Assembly: GCA_023266575.1 (NCBI GenBank)
Contig: JAHFPV010000009.1
Coordinates: forward strand, 1-64,000
Direction: 5' to 3'
Length of the DNA: 64,000 bases
DNA from: Sphingobium sp.
GTDB lineage: Bacteria; Pseudomonadota; Alphaproteobacteria; Sphingomonadales; Sphingomonadaceae
The position numbers were made by a program, and so were the translations under genes. This document shows, in pieces, positions 1 to 7,364 of the stretch (within the stretch, counting starts at the first letter, position 1; every line of letters begins with the position of its first letter). The notes under the pieces are model-generated. The model was not told the origin of the DNA. It ran no database searches and saw only the letters and a program-made list of their open reading frames with translations.

Positions 1-399
1 ACAGGCAAAATGTTGTTAGCACACCCGGTTTTGCCACCAAATCCACGCCCAGCGATATCAGATACTTACCAGCTCACGTTCTCTGCGTGTTCCGCTGGCA
101 CTGTTCAACTTGGGCTTGACTGCTAATCGCTACGTCGAAGTCTACGCCATCCATTTCATTGGACAGCGTAATGATCTTATCGTCAAGGCGAGATTGGCTA
201 TTTGGCTGGAACTGACATATGCGATGCTTTTAGCCGAGAGTCAGGCGCTCTTCTGACCCATTATCTAATCGCTTCACAGTTGTATGGATTCCGGCAGTAT
301 TGCAGGCCGTGACCTACTGATCGATTGTCAGTAGCTCCCGTTTTCGGGCAATTCATGGAAGAGGCTCCATGATAAGTGCCTGATAAAATTGTATAAAAA
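1..399. other. AT-richer segment next to tRNA-Lys, no confident gene
   Basis: This stretch is visibly richer in A+T (roughly half G+C) than the ~65% G+C neighbourhood. I see no convincing complete gene. A minus-strand frame is open from 229 to its stop at 74-76, with its only ATG near the end. A plus-strand frame is open from 20 to a TGA at 254-256, with no ATG before residue ~65. Either could be the tail or remnant of a real gene. The segment lies on the 3' side of the minus-strand tRNA-Lys, where integrases commonly insert elements, and it holds a degenerate copy of the tRNA anticodon arm. A decayed island edge is an inference; the window starts too close to show more. Confidence 0.45.
311..337 (-). 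repeat. Decayed copy of the tRNA-Lys anticodon arm
   Basis: Positions 311-321 are identical to 428-438 inside tRNA-Lys. The match continues with mismatches to 337 versus 454, about 21 of 27 positions identical. The stem (314-320 with 328-334) is a perfect 7-bp inverted repeat with a 7-nt loop, but the loop sequence has changed and lacks the U33 of a working anticodon loop. Acceptor, D and T arms are not recognisable, so this is not a functional tRNA. It could be an old attachment-site remnant or a tRNA fragment from recombination. Confidence 0.4.
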
Positions 400-475
400 T
401 GGTGAGTCCAGCTGGGTTCGAACCAGCGACCTACTGATTAAAAGTCAGTTGCTCTACCGACTGAGCTATGGACCC
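400..475 (-). tRNA. tRNA-Lys (anticodon UUU)
   Basis: Read on the minus strand, a full cloverleaf is present. The 7-bp acceptor stem GGGTCCA pairs with TGGACTC, with one G-U pair. The D arm is GCTC...GAGC, the anticodon stem ACTGA/TCAGT encloses loop CTTTTAA, and the T arm carries GGTTCGAACCC. The discriminator is A and CCA is encoded at 400-402. Anticodon UUU reads lysine codons AAA and AAG. Confidence 0.95.
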
Positions 476-498
476 CCGATTGCTGAGGTGCGCTCGCC

Positions 499-1029
499 CT
501 AAAGGGGGCGGCGGGGATGGTCAACCTCTTGTGGCATGGTTTGTCGGGCTTTTTGCAGGCGGGCGTCGAGGTGGCGGATCGTGAGGCCGGATCGGGGATC
601 GCGCCAGGCGGGCGCGATGGCGCGCAACGGGGTCAGGACGAAATCGCGCGCGGCAAAGGCGGGATGGGGGATGGTGAGCATCGGGCTGTTCCAGACGCCG
701 CCGGACCAGAGGATAATGTCGATATCGACGCTGCGCGCGCCCCAGCGGCGATAGCGGCGGCGACCGAGCGCCAGTTCGATCGACTGGAGCCAGGCCAGCA
801 TGGCGGGTGGTTCGAGCGGGCTTTGGACCAGCAGCGCGGCATTGGCGTAGCGGCGGCGGGACGGGCCGATGGGCGGGGTTTCGATGGTAGGCGACGTTGC
901 CACGATCCGGGCGTGCTGCGCGATTCGCGTGGCGGCTTCGGCCAACAACTGCCGGGGCGTCAGGCGGGCGGACAGGGCGCGGTTCGATCCCAGGGCCAGC
1001 GCGTAGAGGTGAAGGGCTGTTTTCGCCAT
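499..1029 (-). CDS. folK: 2-amino-4-hydroxy-6-hydroxymethyldihydropteridine pyrophosphokinase
   Basis: This enzyme transfers pyrophosphate from ATP to 6-hydroxymethyl-7,8-dihydropterin, the step before dihydropteroate synthase in folate synthesis; it is cytosolic. The 176-residue protein begins near-canonically with YALALGSN and carries the HPPK signature RWGARSVDIDIIL at about residues 94-106, whose two Asp side chains coordinate Mg2+ in this family. TIETPPIG and YANAALLV also fit HPPK. Length is normal. It lies 44 bp downstream of a small unknown gene on the same strand, and the tRNA-Lys follows. The C-terminal ~35 residues are poorly conserved in the family, so the exact end carries little information. 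Confidence 0.93.
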   Translation of the reverse strand: MAKTALHLYALALGSNRALSARLTPRQLLAEAATRIAQHARIVATSPTIETPPIGPSRRRYANAALLVQSPLEPPAMLAWLQSIELALGRRRYRRWGARSVDIDIILWSGGVWNSPMLTIPHPAFAARDFVLTPLRAIAPAWRDPRSGLTIRHLDARLQKARQTMPQEVDHPRRPL

Positions 1030-1073
1030 AGGGCTGCGCTTAACGAGGTGGCGGGCGCGTGCAAGCCCGGACG

Positions 1074-1301
1074 TCAGGACAGTGGTGTCCCGCCTTTGCC
1101 ATTTTTCGCTGACGCCTTCATTTCCTCATACACGGCTTCGCGCGTATCGGCGTCCAGCGCCTCAAGATATCTGACGGCGTCCTTGTAGGTCAGGAAGGCC
1201 TTGCCATCGGCGATGATCGGCACGGTGCGACCATTATAGATCCGCCGCAGCAGTCGCCTTTGCGTTCGTCCGATCGGCGATGCGCTTTGGGTGTCGGTCA
1301 T
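1074..1301 (-). CDS. Small conserved-looking hypothetical protein (75 aa)
   Basis: I do not recognise a named family. The protein is short, soluble and charged, with a central segment reading GRTVPIIADGKAFLTYKDA followed by a predicted helix (RYLEALDADTREAVYEEMK), a compact alpha/beta pattern. A longer form could start at 1325, but that codon sits on the edge of the rpsD terminator hairpin, so the ATG at 1301 (protein MTDTQSAS...) is more likely. It is transcribed toward folK with a short gap and may be cotranscribed with it. Function unknown. Confidence 0.6.
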   Translation of the reverse strand: MTDTQSASPIGRTQRRLLRRIYNGRTVPIIADGKAFLTYKDAVRYLEALDADTREAVYEEMKASAKNGKGGTPLS

Positions 1302-1326
1302 GTTTTGTCGTGGCGCCTTCTGCATG

Positions 1327-1360
1327 AAAAAGGGCGGCTCCTTGCGGGGCCGCCCTTTTT
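1327..1360. terminator. Bidirectional rho-independent terminator downstream of rpsD
   Basis: A perfect 12-bp inverted repeat (1327-1338 with 1349-1360) places a G+C-rich 7-bp stem between a run of five A on the left and five T on the right, with a 10-nt loop. Read leftward it terminates rpsD, ending 23 bp before it. The symmetry allows termination in both directions. Confidence 0.85.
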
Positions 1361-1382
1361 GTAACGCTTGGGTAGAAGCCGA

Positions 1383-1997
1383 TCAGCGCGAATAGAATTC
1401 GACGACCAGATTGGGTTCCATCTTCACCGGATAAGGCACTTCGTCCAGCGTGGGGACGCGGACATAGGTGACCTTGGCGGCGCCATCGGGCGAGACATAG
1501 TCGGGGATGTCGCGTTCGGCCAGAGCCTGTGCTTCCATCACCAGCGCCATTTCCTGCGCCTTCTTGCCCAAGGTGATTTCGTCGCCCGGCTTCACCAGAC
1601 GCGAGGCGATGTTGCACTTCACGCCGTTCACATAGATGTGGCCGTGCGAAACGATCTGACGCGACGAGAAGATGGTCGGCGCGAACTTGGCGCGATAGAC
1701 GACGGCGTCCAGGCGGCGCTCCAGCAGGCCAATGAGGTTCTGGCCGGTGTCGCCCTTCATGCGGCTCGCCTCAAAATAGTTCTTCTTGAACTGCTTTTCG
1801 GTGATGTCGCCGTAATAGCCCTTCAGCTTCTGCTTGGCGCGCAGCTGGATGCCGTAATCGGACACCTTGCCCTTGCGGCGCTGGCCGTGCTGACCGGGGC
1901 CATATTCGCGCTTGTTCACAGGCGACTTGGGACGGCCCCAGATATTCTCGCCCATGCGACGGTCGAGTTTATACTTGGCGCTGGTGCGCTTCGTCAT
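1383..1997 (-). CDS. rpsD: 30S ribosomal protein S4
   Basis: S4 is a primary 16S rRNA-binding protein that nucleates assembly of the small subunit body. The 204-residue product is full length. It has the N-terminal S4 domain ([34 protein letters not shown] at about 38-51) and the S4 RNA-binding fold around [18 protein letters not shown] to [18 protein letters not shown] (about 91-140). There is no CxxC zinc motif, so it is a zinc-independent form. A good ribosome binding site (AAGGAA) precedes the ATG. As in many alphaproteobacteria it stands alone, outside the large ribosomal operons, and is closed by its own terminator. Confidence 0.97.
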   Translation of the reverse strand: MTKRTSAKYKLDRRMGENIWGRPKSPVNKREYGPGQHGQRRKGKVSDYGIQLRAKQKLKGYYGDITEKQFKKNYFEASRMKGDTGQNLIGLLERRLDAVVYRAKFAPTIFSSRQIVSHGHIYVNGVKCNIASRLVKPGDEITLGKKAQEMALVMEAQALAERDIPDYVSPDGAAKVTYVRVPTLDEVPYPVKMEPNLVVEFYSR

Positions 1998-2210
1998 GGT
2001 ATTTCCTTACAATAGCTAACGACTAAGCCCGCCCTGAAAGGATGAGCATCATTCCCGGTATCGCCTACGTCCGTTTTGCGTTTGCGCGCTCAGGGGCAGG
2101 GCCACCGCTTCACCGGGATGCGGGACCAATTGCGAAGGCGCGCCTATGGCCACAAGGGGGCTGCATGTCAACCCTCGACAGGGGCCTGGGCGACGCCTAA
2201 TTGGCGGGGC

Positions 2211-2507
2211 ATGAACCCTGATGATTATAGCAGCATGGTCGAGGTGCGGGCAGGTGTCGATGCGATCGACCGCGAACTGGTCGCGCTGTTGGCCGCGCGA
2301 TTTGCCCATATGCGTGCCGCCGCCCGGATCAAGCCTGATCGCGGCGCTGTGCGGGACGAGGCGCGCAAGCGTCAGGTGATCGACCAGGCCTGCGCGGAGG
2401 CGGCGCGGGTCGGCGCGCCGGTGGAGATTGTGGGCGAGTTGTGGGAGCAACTGGTCGAAGCGTCGATTGCCTATGAGATGGCGGAGTTTGACCGGACGCG
2501 GGGTTAA
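2211..2507 (+). CDS. Chorismate mutase (AroQ class)
   Basis: The enzyme converts chorismate to prephenate, the branch point to Phe and Tyr. The 98-residue all-helical protein matches the AroQ fold. VRAGVDAIDRELVALLAARF (about residues 12-31) supplies the first catalytic Arg, and RAAARIKP supplies the Arg/Lys of helix 1. The C-terminal helix WEQLVEASIAYEMAEF resembles the subgroup that also includes isochorismate-pyruvate lyase (PchB), so substrate choice cannot be settled by eye. An upstream in-frame ATG at 2076 would add 45 residues unlike the family, so I use the ATG at 2211. It is monofunctional, with no prephenate dehydratase or dehydrogenase domain attached. Confidence 0.85.
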   Translation: MNPDDYSSMVEVRAGVDAIDRELVALLAARFAHMRAAARIKPDRGAVRDEARKRQVIDQACAEAARVGAPVEIVGELWEQLVEASIAYEMAEFDRTRG

Positions 2508-2515
2508 TTTGCCTG

Positions 2516-2576
2516 CGTTCGTTTCGAGCGAAGTCGAGAATGATGCGCTGAGTTCTCGACAGGCTCGAACCGAACG
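2516..2576. repeat. Palindromic intergenic repeat, family B
   Basis: Imperfect inverted repeat: CGTTCG plus TTTCGAGCGAAGTCGAGAA on the left and the complementary TTCTCGAC...CTCGAACCGAACG on the right. It lies between the convergent chorismate mutase and trmJ genes. The same family recurs at 3345, 3675, 6422, 32482 and 39957. Such elements can form stem-loops at the 3' ends of transcripts. Confidence 0.8.
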
Positions 2577-2584
2577 GGGATGGG

Positions 2585-3313
2585 TTAGCGTTCGCGCGGG
2601 CGGTTGAGGTGGGAGAGGACGCCGCGGAGCGTGCGCACCTCCAGATGGTTCCAGCCCGGCTTGGTCAGCAGGTTGCGCAGCGTCAGCCGGGTCGCGTTGG
2701 CGCGGTCGGGCGGGAAGAAATAGCCGACCTTTTCCAGCAATGTGTTGAGCTGCTCGATCATCCCCTCCAGCTCCACCTGCGGCGCGGGTTCGCCAAGGTC
2801 GGTGATGGTGGGTTGTTTCAGGTCAGCCTGTTTGGACCATTCATAGGCGCACAGGATGACCGCTTGCGCGAGGTTTAGCGACCCGAATTCCGGGTTGATC
2901 GGGACCGTGAGAATCTTGCGGGCTAGTGCGACATCCTCTGTCTCTAGCCCTGAGCGTTCCGGCCCGAAAATATAGGCGCAGCGGCCCTGTGCGGCGTGGA
3001 TTTCGCGGGCGGCTTCCTCTGGCGTCACGACCGGCTTGGTGACGCCGCGCTTGCGCACGGTGGTGGCATAGACATGGGCGCAGTCGGAGACGGCTTCGGC
3101 GAGCGTTTCAAACACCTGCGCCTGATCGAGGATGAAATCCGCGCCCGCGGCCGATGGGCCGGCGTCCGGGTTGGGCCAACCGTCGCGGGGCGAGACCAGC
3201 CGCATTTCGGTGAGGCCGAAATTGAGCATGGCGCGGGCGGCCTTGCCGATATTTTCGCCAAGCTGGGGGCGGACTAGGACGATGACGGGGGGAGGGGTGG
3301 GGGCTTCGTTCAT
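2585..3313 (-). CDS. trmJ: tRNA/rRNA 2'-O-methyltransferase, TrmJ-type SpoU family
   Basis: TrmJ methylates the ribose of nucleotide 32 in the tRNA anticodon loop using S-adenosylmethionine. SpoU-family motifs are present in order: motif 1 RPQLGENIGKAARAMLNFG, motif 2 IFGPERSGL, and motif 3 VPINPEFGSLNLAQAV, which form the trefoil-knot SAM site. The C-terminal extension (EGMIEQLNTLLEKVGYF...) is typical of TrmJ. From the ATG at 3313 the protein is 242 residues, the usual length. The same frame is open upstream through a palindromic repeat into a GIY-YIG domain with no stop, so a fused product is possible. Only a weak ribosome binding site precedes 3313. Confidence 0.85.
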   Translation of the reverse strand: MNEAPTPPPVIVLVRPQLGENIGKAARAMLNFGLTEMRLVSPRDGWPNPDAGPSAAGADFILDQAQVFETLAEAVSDCAHVYATTVRKRGVTKPVVTPEEAAREIHAAQGRCAYIFGPERSGLETEDVALARKILTVPINPEFGSLNLAQAVILCAYEWSKQADLKQPTITDLGEPAPQVELEGMIEQLNTLLEKVGYFFPPDRANATRLTLRNLLTKPGWNHLEVRTLRGVLSHLNRPRER

Positions 3314-3664
3314 ATCACCGTTCGTTCTAGGGTGGCCATCCAAACCCGTTCGGTTCGAGCCAGGGTCGGGCGTAGTCGAGACCCGTGGTCGAGAACGGGC
3401 TGCCTCCGATACCGCTGCCCAATCGCCCCTTATCAGAGCTTCCTTCTTCTTGCGCGACCAGTCCTTGACCTGGCGTTCGCGCTCCAGGGCGTCGATCCGG
3501 TCCGTGAAGGTTTCGCTAAATACCAGTTCGACCGGGCGTCGATCATGCGTGTATCCGGGAATGTCGCCCGACTGATGTTGGCCGATACGTCGTTCCAGAT
3601 CGTCGGTATGACCGGTATAATAAGTCCCGTCGGCGCAGCGGAGGATATATATCCAGAAACTCAT
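3314..3664 (-). CDS. GIY-YIG endonuclease-domain protein, stop codon missing, in frame with trmJ
   Basis: Small GIY-YIG proteins of this type (about 95 aa, URI/UvrC-like nuclease domain) are common in alphaproteobacteria, with unclear DNA-repair or processing roles. The domain is complete: FWIYILRCADGTYYTGHT (GIY...YIG equivalent), the catalytic Arg region DDLERRIGQH and the metal-binding Glu region DALERERQVKDWSRKKKEAL. Normally the gene would end soon after RGDWAAVSE. Here the frame continues through a palindromic repeat (3345-3399), translated as a Pro/Arg/Ser-rich linker, straight into trmJ. The end coordinate is therefore the point where trmJ's own ATG begins, not a stop codon. The ATG at 3664 is preferred over a TTG at 3685 that lies inside another repeat. 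Confidence 0.7.
3345..3399. repeat. Palindromic repeat, family B, inside the GIY-YIG/trmJ reading frame
   Basis: CCCGTTCGGTTCGAG on the left and GGTCGAGAACGGG on the right form an imperfect palindrome of the same family as 2516-2576. It lies within the continuous minus-strand reading frame and encodes the linker between the nuclease and methyltransferase domains. Confidence 0.75.
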
Positions 3665-3674
3665 GTCGCGCGCT

Positions 3675-3704
3675 GTTCTCGACAAGCTCGAACCGAACGG
3701 GGGG
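3675..3704. repeat. Half element of repeat family B
   Basis: GTTCTCGACAAGCTCGAACC followed by GAACGGGG matches the right arm of the family B palindrome. The left arm is missing. It fills most of the gap between nrdR and the GIY-YIG gene, leaving no obvious ribosome binding site for the latter. Confidence 0.65.
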
Positions 3705-3740
3705 AGGGTGCGGGCCTGGCAAATGGAGCTGGGAAGCCCA

Positions 3741-4199
3741 TCACCCGCCCACTTCCTTCACCGTACTGGCAAATTCCTCGAAATCCTTGGCGTCGCTGAA
3801 GTCCTTATAGACGCTGGCGAAGCGGATATAGGCGACGCTGTCCAGGCGTTTGAGGCCTTCCATCACCAGTTCGCCGATCGCGCGGGCGGGGACTTCGCTG
3901 TCGCCGCTGGTTTCGAGCTGGCGCTGGATGCCGGAGATGAGTTTTTCGATGCGGCTGGGGTCGATCGGGCGTTTGCGGCAGGCGATGCCGATCGAGCGGG
4001 CGAGCTTGTCGCGCTCGAACGCTTCCTTGCGGCCCTCGCTCTTGACCACCCAGATGTCGCGCAGCTGGATACGCTCAAAGGTGGTGAAGCGCGCGGCGCA
4101 GGCTTCGCACTGGCGGCGGCGGCGGATGGCGTTGCCATCTTCCGTGGGCCGACTGTCCTTCACCTGGCTGTCCTCATGGGCGCAGAAGGGGCAGCGCAT
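3741..4199 (-). CDS. nrdR: Transcriptional regulator NrdR
   Basis: NrdR is the zinc-ribbon/ATP-cone repressor of ribonucleotide reductase genes; it senses ATP/dATP and binds NrdR boxes. The 152-residue protein opens with the zinc ribbon [15 protein letters not shown]...[12 protein letters not shown] (four Cys), followed by the ATP-cone ([20 protein letters not shown] at about 52-71) and the conserved end [20 protein letters not shown]. Length is typical. It lies downstream of glyA on the same strand, the usual alphaproteobacterial order rpiB-glyA-nrdR, which suggests an operon. A palindromic repeat sits in the 131-bp glyA-nrdR gap. Confidence 0.95.
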   Translation of the reverse strand: MRCPFCAHEDSQVKDSRPTEDGNAIRRRRQCEACAARFTTFERIQLRDIWVVKSEGRKEAFERDKLARSIGIACRKRPIDPSRIEKLISGIQRQLETSGDSEVPARAIGELVMEGLKRLDSVAYIRFASVYKDFSDAKDFEEFASTVKEVGG

Positions 4200-4218
4200 T
4201 CACATTCTCCCACAAGTT

Positions 4219-4320
4219 CCCCCCTCTCGCTTGCGGCAGGGGGCTAGGCGGTGGGCCTGTCCTAACGCTGCCTAAGCCGGACAAGGCCCCACCCCAACCA
4301 CTCCCCTGAAGGAGAGGGGC
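4219..4320. repeat. Palindromic repeat, family C (CCCTCTC...GAGAGGGG)
   Basis: Two outward arms, CCCCCTCTCGCTTGCGGCAG near 4219 and CTCCCCTGAAGGAGAGGGG near 4301, flank a less ordered middle and fill the glyA-nrdR gap. A related element with better-preserved arms occurs at 29693-29785. No gene is seen in the gap. Confidence 0.6.
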
Positions 4321-4330
4321 GTCATGTTGC

Positions 4331-5632
4331 TCAGTAAATCGGGAAGCGGCTTGTCAGGGCCAGCACCTTTTCGCGCACATGGGCTTCGACCTGGCCGTCG
4401 CCTTCGTCGCCGTTGCGCTTGAGGCCTTCGACGACCTGCGCGATCAGCTGGCCGATCTCCCGGAACTCCGCTTCGCCAAAGCCGCGCGTGGTGCCGGCGG
4501 GGGTGCCGAGGCGTACGCCCGACGTCACGAACGGGCTGGCGGTGTCGAAGGGCACATTATTCTTGTTGCAGGTGATGAAGGCGCGATCGAGCGCCTTTTC
4601 CGCCGCCTTGCCGGTGGTGTTCTTCGCGCGCAGATCGACCAGCATCAAGTGATTGTCGGTGCCGCCCGACACGATCGACAGGCCAGCGTCCGCCAGCGTT
4701 GCGGCCAGCGTCTTGGCATTGGCGACGATCTGGTGAGCGTAAGCCTTGAACTCAGGGCTGAGCGCTTCCTTGAAGGCCACGGCCTTGGCAGCGATGATGT
4801 GCATCAGCGGGCCGCCCTGCATACCGGGGAAGATGGCGCTGTTGATCTTCTTGGCGATCGCTTCGTCGTTGCAGAGGACAATGCCCGACCGCGGGCCACG
4901 CAGCGACTTGTGGGTCGTGGTGGTGGTGACATGGGCGTAGGGGACGGGCGAGGGATGCGCGCCGCCCGCGACCAGGCCGGAGAAGTGCGACATGTCGGCG
5001 AGCAGATAGGCGCCGACTTCGTCGGCAATCTCGCGGAAGCGCGGGAAGTCCCAGACGCGCGAATAGGCGGTGCCGCCGCAGATGATCAGCTTTGGCTTGC
5101 ACTCGCGGGCGATGCGGGCGACTTCGTCCATGTCGATCAGATGATCGTCGGCACGCACGCCGTAGGGGACGGGGTTGAACCATTTGCCGCTCATATTGAC
5201 CGGCGAACCGTGGGTCAGGTGGCCACCCGACGACAGGTCGAGGCCCATGAAGGTATCACCCGGCTGGAGCAGCGCCAGGAATACGGCCTGGTTCATCTGG
5301 CTGCCGCTGTTGGGCTGGACGTTGGCGAAGTTCGCGCCGAACAATTGCTTGGCGCGCTCGATCGCCAGCGTTTCGACGACGTCGGCATATTCGCAGCCGC
5401 CATAGTAACGCTTGCCCGGATAGCCTTCGGCATATTTGTTGGTGAAGATGGAGCCGGCTGCTTCCAGCACCGCTTTCGAAACGATATTTTCGGACGCGAT
5501 CAGTTCGATCTTGTCCTGCTGGCGCTTCAGCTCGTTACCAATCGCGCCGAAGATTTCCGGGTCCGCGCTGGCGAGGCTTTCGCTGAAAAAGCCGTCCTGA
5601 CGGATGGCGGGGGCGAGGGTGTCGATGCTCAT
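4331..5632 (-). CDS. glyA: Serine hydroxymethyltransferase
   Basis: GlyA is the cytosolic PLP enzyme that interconverts serine plus tetrahydrofolate with glycine plus 5,10-methylene-THF, the main one-carbon source. At 433 residues it is full length. Recognisable are the [11 protein letters not shown] start region, [14 protein letters not shown], the [11 protein letters not shown] stretch, and the PLP-lysine motif [11 protein letters not shown] at about residues 239-249. The C-terminal [13 protein letters not shown] is also conserved. It begins 11 bp after rpiB and precedes nrdR, supporting cotranscription. Confidence 0.97.
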   Translation of the reverse strand: MSIDTLAPAIRQDGFFSESLASADPEIFGAIGNELKRQQDKIELIASENIVSKAVLEAAGSIFTNKYAEGYPGKRYYGGCEYADVVETLAIERAKQLFGANFANVQPNSGSQMNQAVFLALLQPGDTFMGLDLSSGGHLTHGSPVNMSGKWFNPVPYGVRADDHLIDMDEVARIARECKPKLIICGGTAYSRVWDFPRFREIADEVGAYLLADMSHFSGLVAGGAHPSPVPYAHVTTTTTHKSLRGPRSGIVLCNDEAIAKKINSAIFPGMQGGPLMHIIAAKAVAFKEALSPEFKAYAHQIVANAKTLAATLADAGLSIVSGGTDNHLMLVDLRAKNTTGKAAEKALDRAFITCNKNNVPFDTASPFVTSGVRLGTPAGTTRGFGEAEFREIGQLIAQVVEGLKRNGDEGDGQVEAHVREKVLALTSRFPIY

Positions 5633-5643
5633 CTGGATTCCTT

Positions 5644-6081
5644 TCAGAGCGCGGGATGGGAGAGTTTTTCGACGCGGCCGCTATGACGGCCTCCGCCAAA
5701 TTCCGTGGTGAGAAAAGCGGTGACGCAGGCCTTGGCCATGTCCACGCCGGTGAGGCGCGCACCCATGGCGAGGACATTGGCGTCATTATGTTCGCGGCTC
5801 AGCGCGGCAGACAGCGGTTCGCCGACCAGCGCGCAGCGGCAGGCCGGGTTGCGATTGACCGCGATGGAAATGCCGATGCCTGATCCGCACAGCGCGATGC
5901 CGCGTTCGGCGTCGCCGGACGCTACGGCTGTCGCCAGCTTGTAACCATAATCGGGATAATCCACCCGGTCGGCCGTGGCCGGACCAAGGTCGGCGACCTC
6001 ATGCCCTTCGTCGCGCAGCCACTGGGCGAGTTCCGCCTTCAGATCGATAGCGGCATGGTCGGATGCAATGGCGATTTTCAT
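5644..6081 (-). CDS. rpiB: Ribose 5-phosphate isomerase B
   Basis: RpiB interconverts ribose 5-phosphate and ribulose 5-phosphate in the pentose phosphate pathway. The 145-residue protein has the RpiB/LacAB fold with [15 protein letters not shown] at the start (substrate phosphate and His), DLG..., [11 protein letters not shown], and the active-site [13 protein letters not shown] containing the catalytic Cys. [12 protein letters not shown] is also diagnostic. It heads the rpiB-glyA-nrdR run, with an 11-bp gap to glyA. Confidence 0.95.
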   Translation of the reverse strand: MKIAIASDHAAIDLKAELAQWLRDEGHEVADLGPATADRVDYPDYGYKLATAVASGDAERGIALCGSGIGISIAVNRNPACRCALVGEPLSAALSREHNDANVLAMGARLTGVDMAKACVTAFLTTEFGGGRHSGRVEKLSHPAL

Positions 6082-6183
6082 ATGGAATGCGTCCCTTCAC
6101 CACGGGGGTGATTCGTTCCCGCGCCTCATAGGGGGTGAGGGCGGCAATTGCCACCTTGGACCGCCGCCCTTATGGGAAGGGGC

Positions 6184-6375
6184 ATGACAGGCACGATTTT
6201 ATCTATCTTGATGCTCGCCGGGCTGCTGCTGACCGGCGGCGGGCTATATGTGATGCTCAAATTGCGGGATCGCAAGCGGGGCGCGCTGATGATTATCGCG
6301 GGGCTGGTGATGTTCGGTAATGTGGCGATCACCGCGATTCCGGGGCCGGATCTGCCGGGGCTGGAGCAGCGCTGA
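6184..6375 (+). CDS. Small membrane protein (63 aa), unknown function
   Basis: The ATG at 6184 follows a strong Shine-Dalgarno run (GGAAGGGG), which decides the start over an in-frame upstream ATG. The product has two hydrophobic stretches (TILSILMLAGLLLTGGGLYV and ALMIIAGLVMFGNVAITAI) separated by a short basic loop KLRDRKRG, so two TM helices with a positive cytoplasmic loop. I recognise no family. It is divergent from rpiB and followed by a palindromic repeat. Confidence 0.6.
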   Translation: MTGTILSILMLAGLLLTGGGLYVMLKLRDRKRGALMIIAGLVMFGNVAITAIPGPDLPGLEQR

Positions 6376-6421
6376 GCCGCAAGGGCAAGGCCGACCAAGG
6401 GGCAAACGGCCTGTTTTAACA

Positions 6422-6519
6422 CCGTTCGGGCTGAGCGAAGTCGAAGCCCTGCACTGAGCGAAGCGAAGTGGCTTCGACTGCGCTCAGCCAAGCCCTTCGA
6501 CTTCGCTCAGGGCGAACGG
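6422..6519. repeat. Palindromic repeat, family B (long form)
   Basis: CCGTTCGGGCTGAGCGAAG on the left and CTTCGCTCAGGGCGAACGG on the right form near-perfect outer arms around an inner region that repeats GAGCGAAG/CTTCG motifs. The element occupies most of the 180-bp gap between the small membrane protein and the convergent hydrolase gene, where it may act as a 3' stem-loop for both. Confidence 0.8.
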
Positions 6520-6555
6520 GCATAGGGAGTGGATGCCCCTTGCCTCCCACTATCC

Positions 6556-7212
6556 TCAGCGGATCGGCGAGTCCGGGGACAGGCGCATGTCGAGATAATT
6601 GTCGACCGACTTCATCAGCTGGTCGAGTTCATGTTCGAAGAAATGGTTGGCACCACGGATTTCGTCGTGGTGGATGGTGATGCCCTTTTGCGTGCGCAGC
6701 TTGTCGACAAGTTTCTGCACGGCGCTGGCGGTTACGACTTCGTCCGAGGTGCCCTGCACGATGATGCCCGATGAAGGGCAGGGGGCGAGGAAGGAGAAGT
6801 CGTACATGTTGGCGGGCGGTGCGACCGAGATGAAGCCGCGGATTTCCGGGCGTCGCATCAGCAACTGCATCCCGATCCATGCGCCAAAGGAGAAGCCCGC
6901 GATCCAAGTGGTCTGCGCTTCGGGATGGAAGCTCTGGACCCAGTCGAGTGCGGCGGCGGCGTCGGACAGTTCACCGATGCCATTGTCGAACGTGCCCTGG
7001 CTGCGGCCCACGCCGCGGAAGTTGAAGCGCAGCACGGCAAAGCCGCGCTTCACGAAGGTCTTGTAGAGCGCTTGGGTGATGCGGTCATTCATCGTGCCGC
7101 CGCCCTGAGGGTGCGGGTGCAGGATCATGGCGACCGGCGCACGCGGGCGGGGCGGGGGGCTGAAGCGGCCTTCGAGGCGACCTTCGGGTCCGGTAAAGAT
7201 TACGTCGGGCAT
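6556..7212 (-). CDS. Alpha/beta hydrolase family protein
   Basis: A 218-residue cytosolic alpha/beta hydrolase of the small dienelactone-hydrolase/YpfH-like type. Seen are the oxyanion region HPHPQGGGTMNDR, strand plus FNFRGVGRSQGTFDNG, and the nucleophile elbow GFSFGAW (GxSxG) at about residue 108. An acid is likely in GTSDEVV, and the His in IRGANHFFEHEL. Substrate is unknown. Alphaproteobacteria often carry this gene next to nifS-like cysteine desulfurases, as here, divergently. I prefer the ATG at 7212 (MPDVIFTGPEG) over 7236 because family members start there and CAGGTG precedes it. Confidence 0.8.
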   Translation of the reverse strand: MPDVIFTGPEGRLEGRFSPPPRPRAPVAMILHPHPQGGGTMNDRITQALYKTFVKRGFAVLRFNFRGVGRSQGTFDNGIGELSDAAAALDWVQSFHPEAQTTWIAGFSFGAWIGMQLLMRRPEIRGFISVAPPANMYDFSFLAPCPSSGIIVQGTSDEVVTASAVQKLVDKLRTQKGITIHHDEIRGANHFFEHELDQLMKSVDNYLDMRLSPDSPIR

Positions 7213-7364
7213 GGCACCTGTTATCGTTATGGCCACCGAACACCTATGTCAGGTCGGCGGGCGGTGGCAAAAGGACGCGCGCCGCGCCAGAAGCTGGCGC
7301 TGCGCGGCAGACCGCCTATATAGAAGCCGCCGCCATTTCCGCAATCAATGAGTAGCATCGCATC

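Noticed and set aside
311-337. A second functional tRNA
   Set aside because: Only an anticodon-arm-like hairpin is present; the loop lacks U33 and the other arms are missing.
2076-2210. Upstream extension of the chorismate mutase frame
   Set aside because: Extra 45 residues do not resemble the family and a better-placed ATG exists at 2211.
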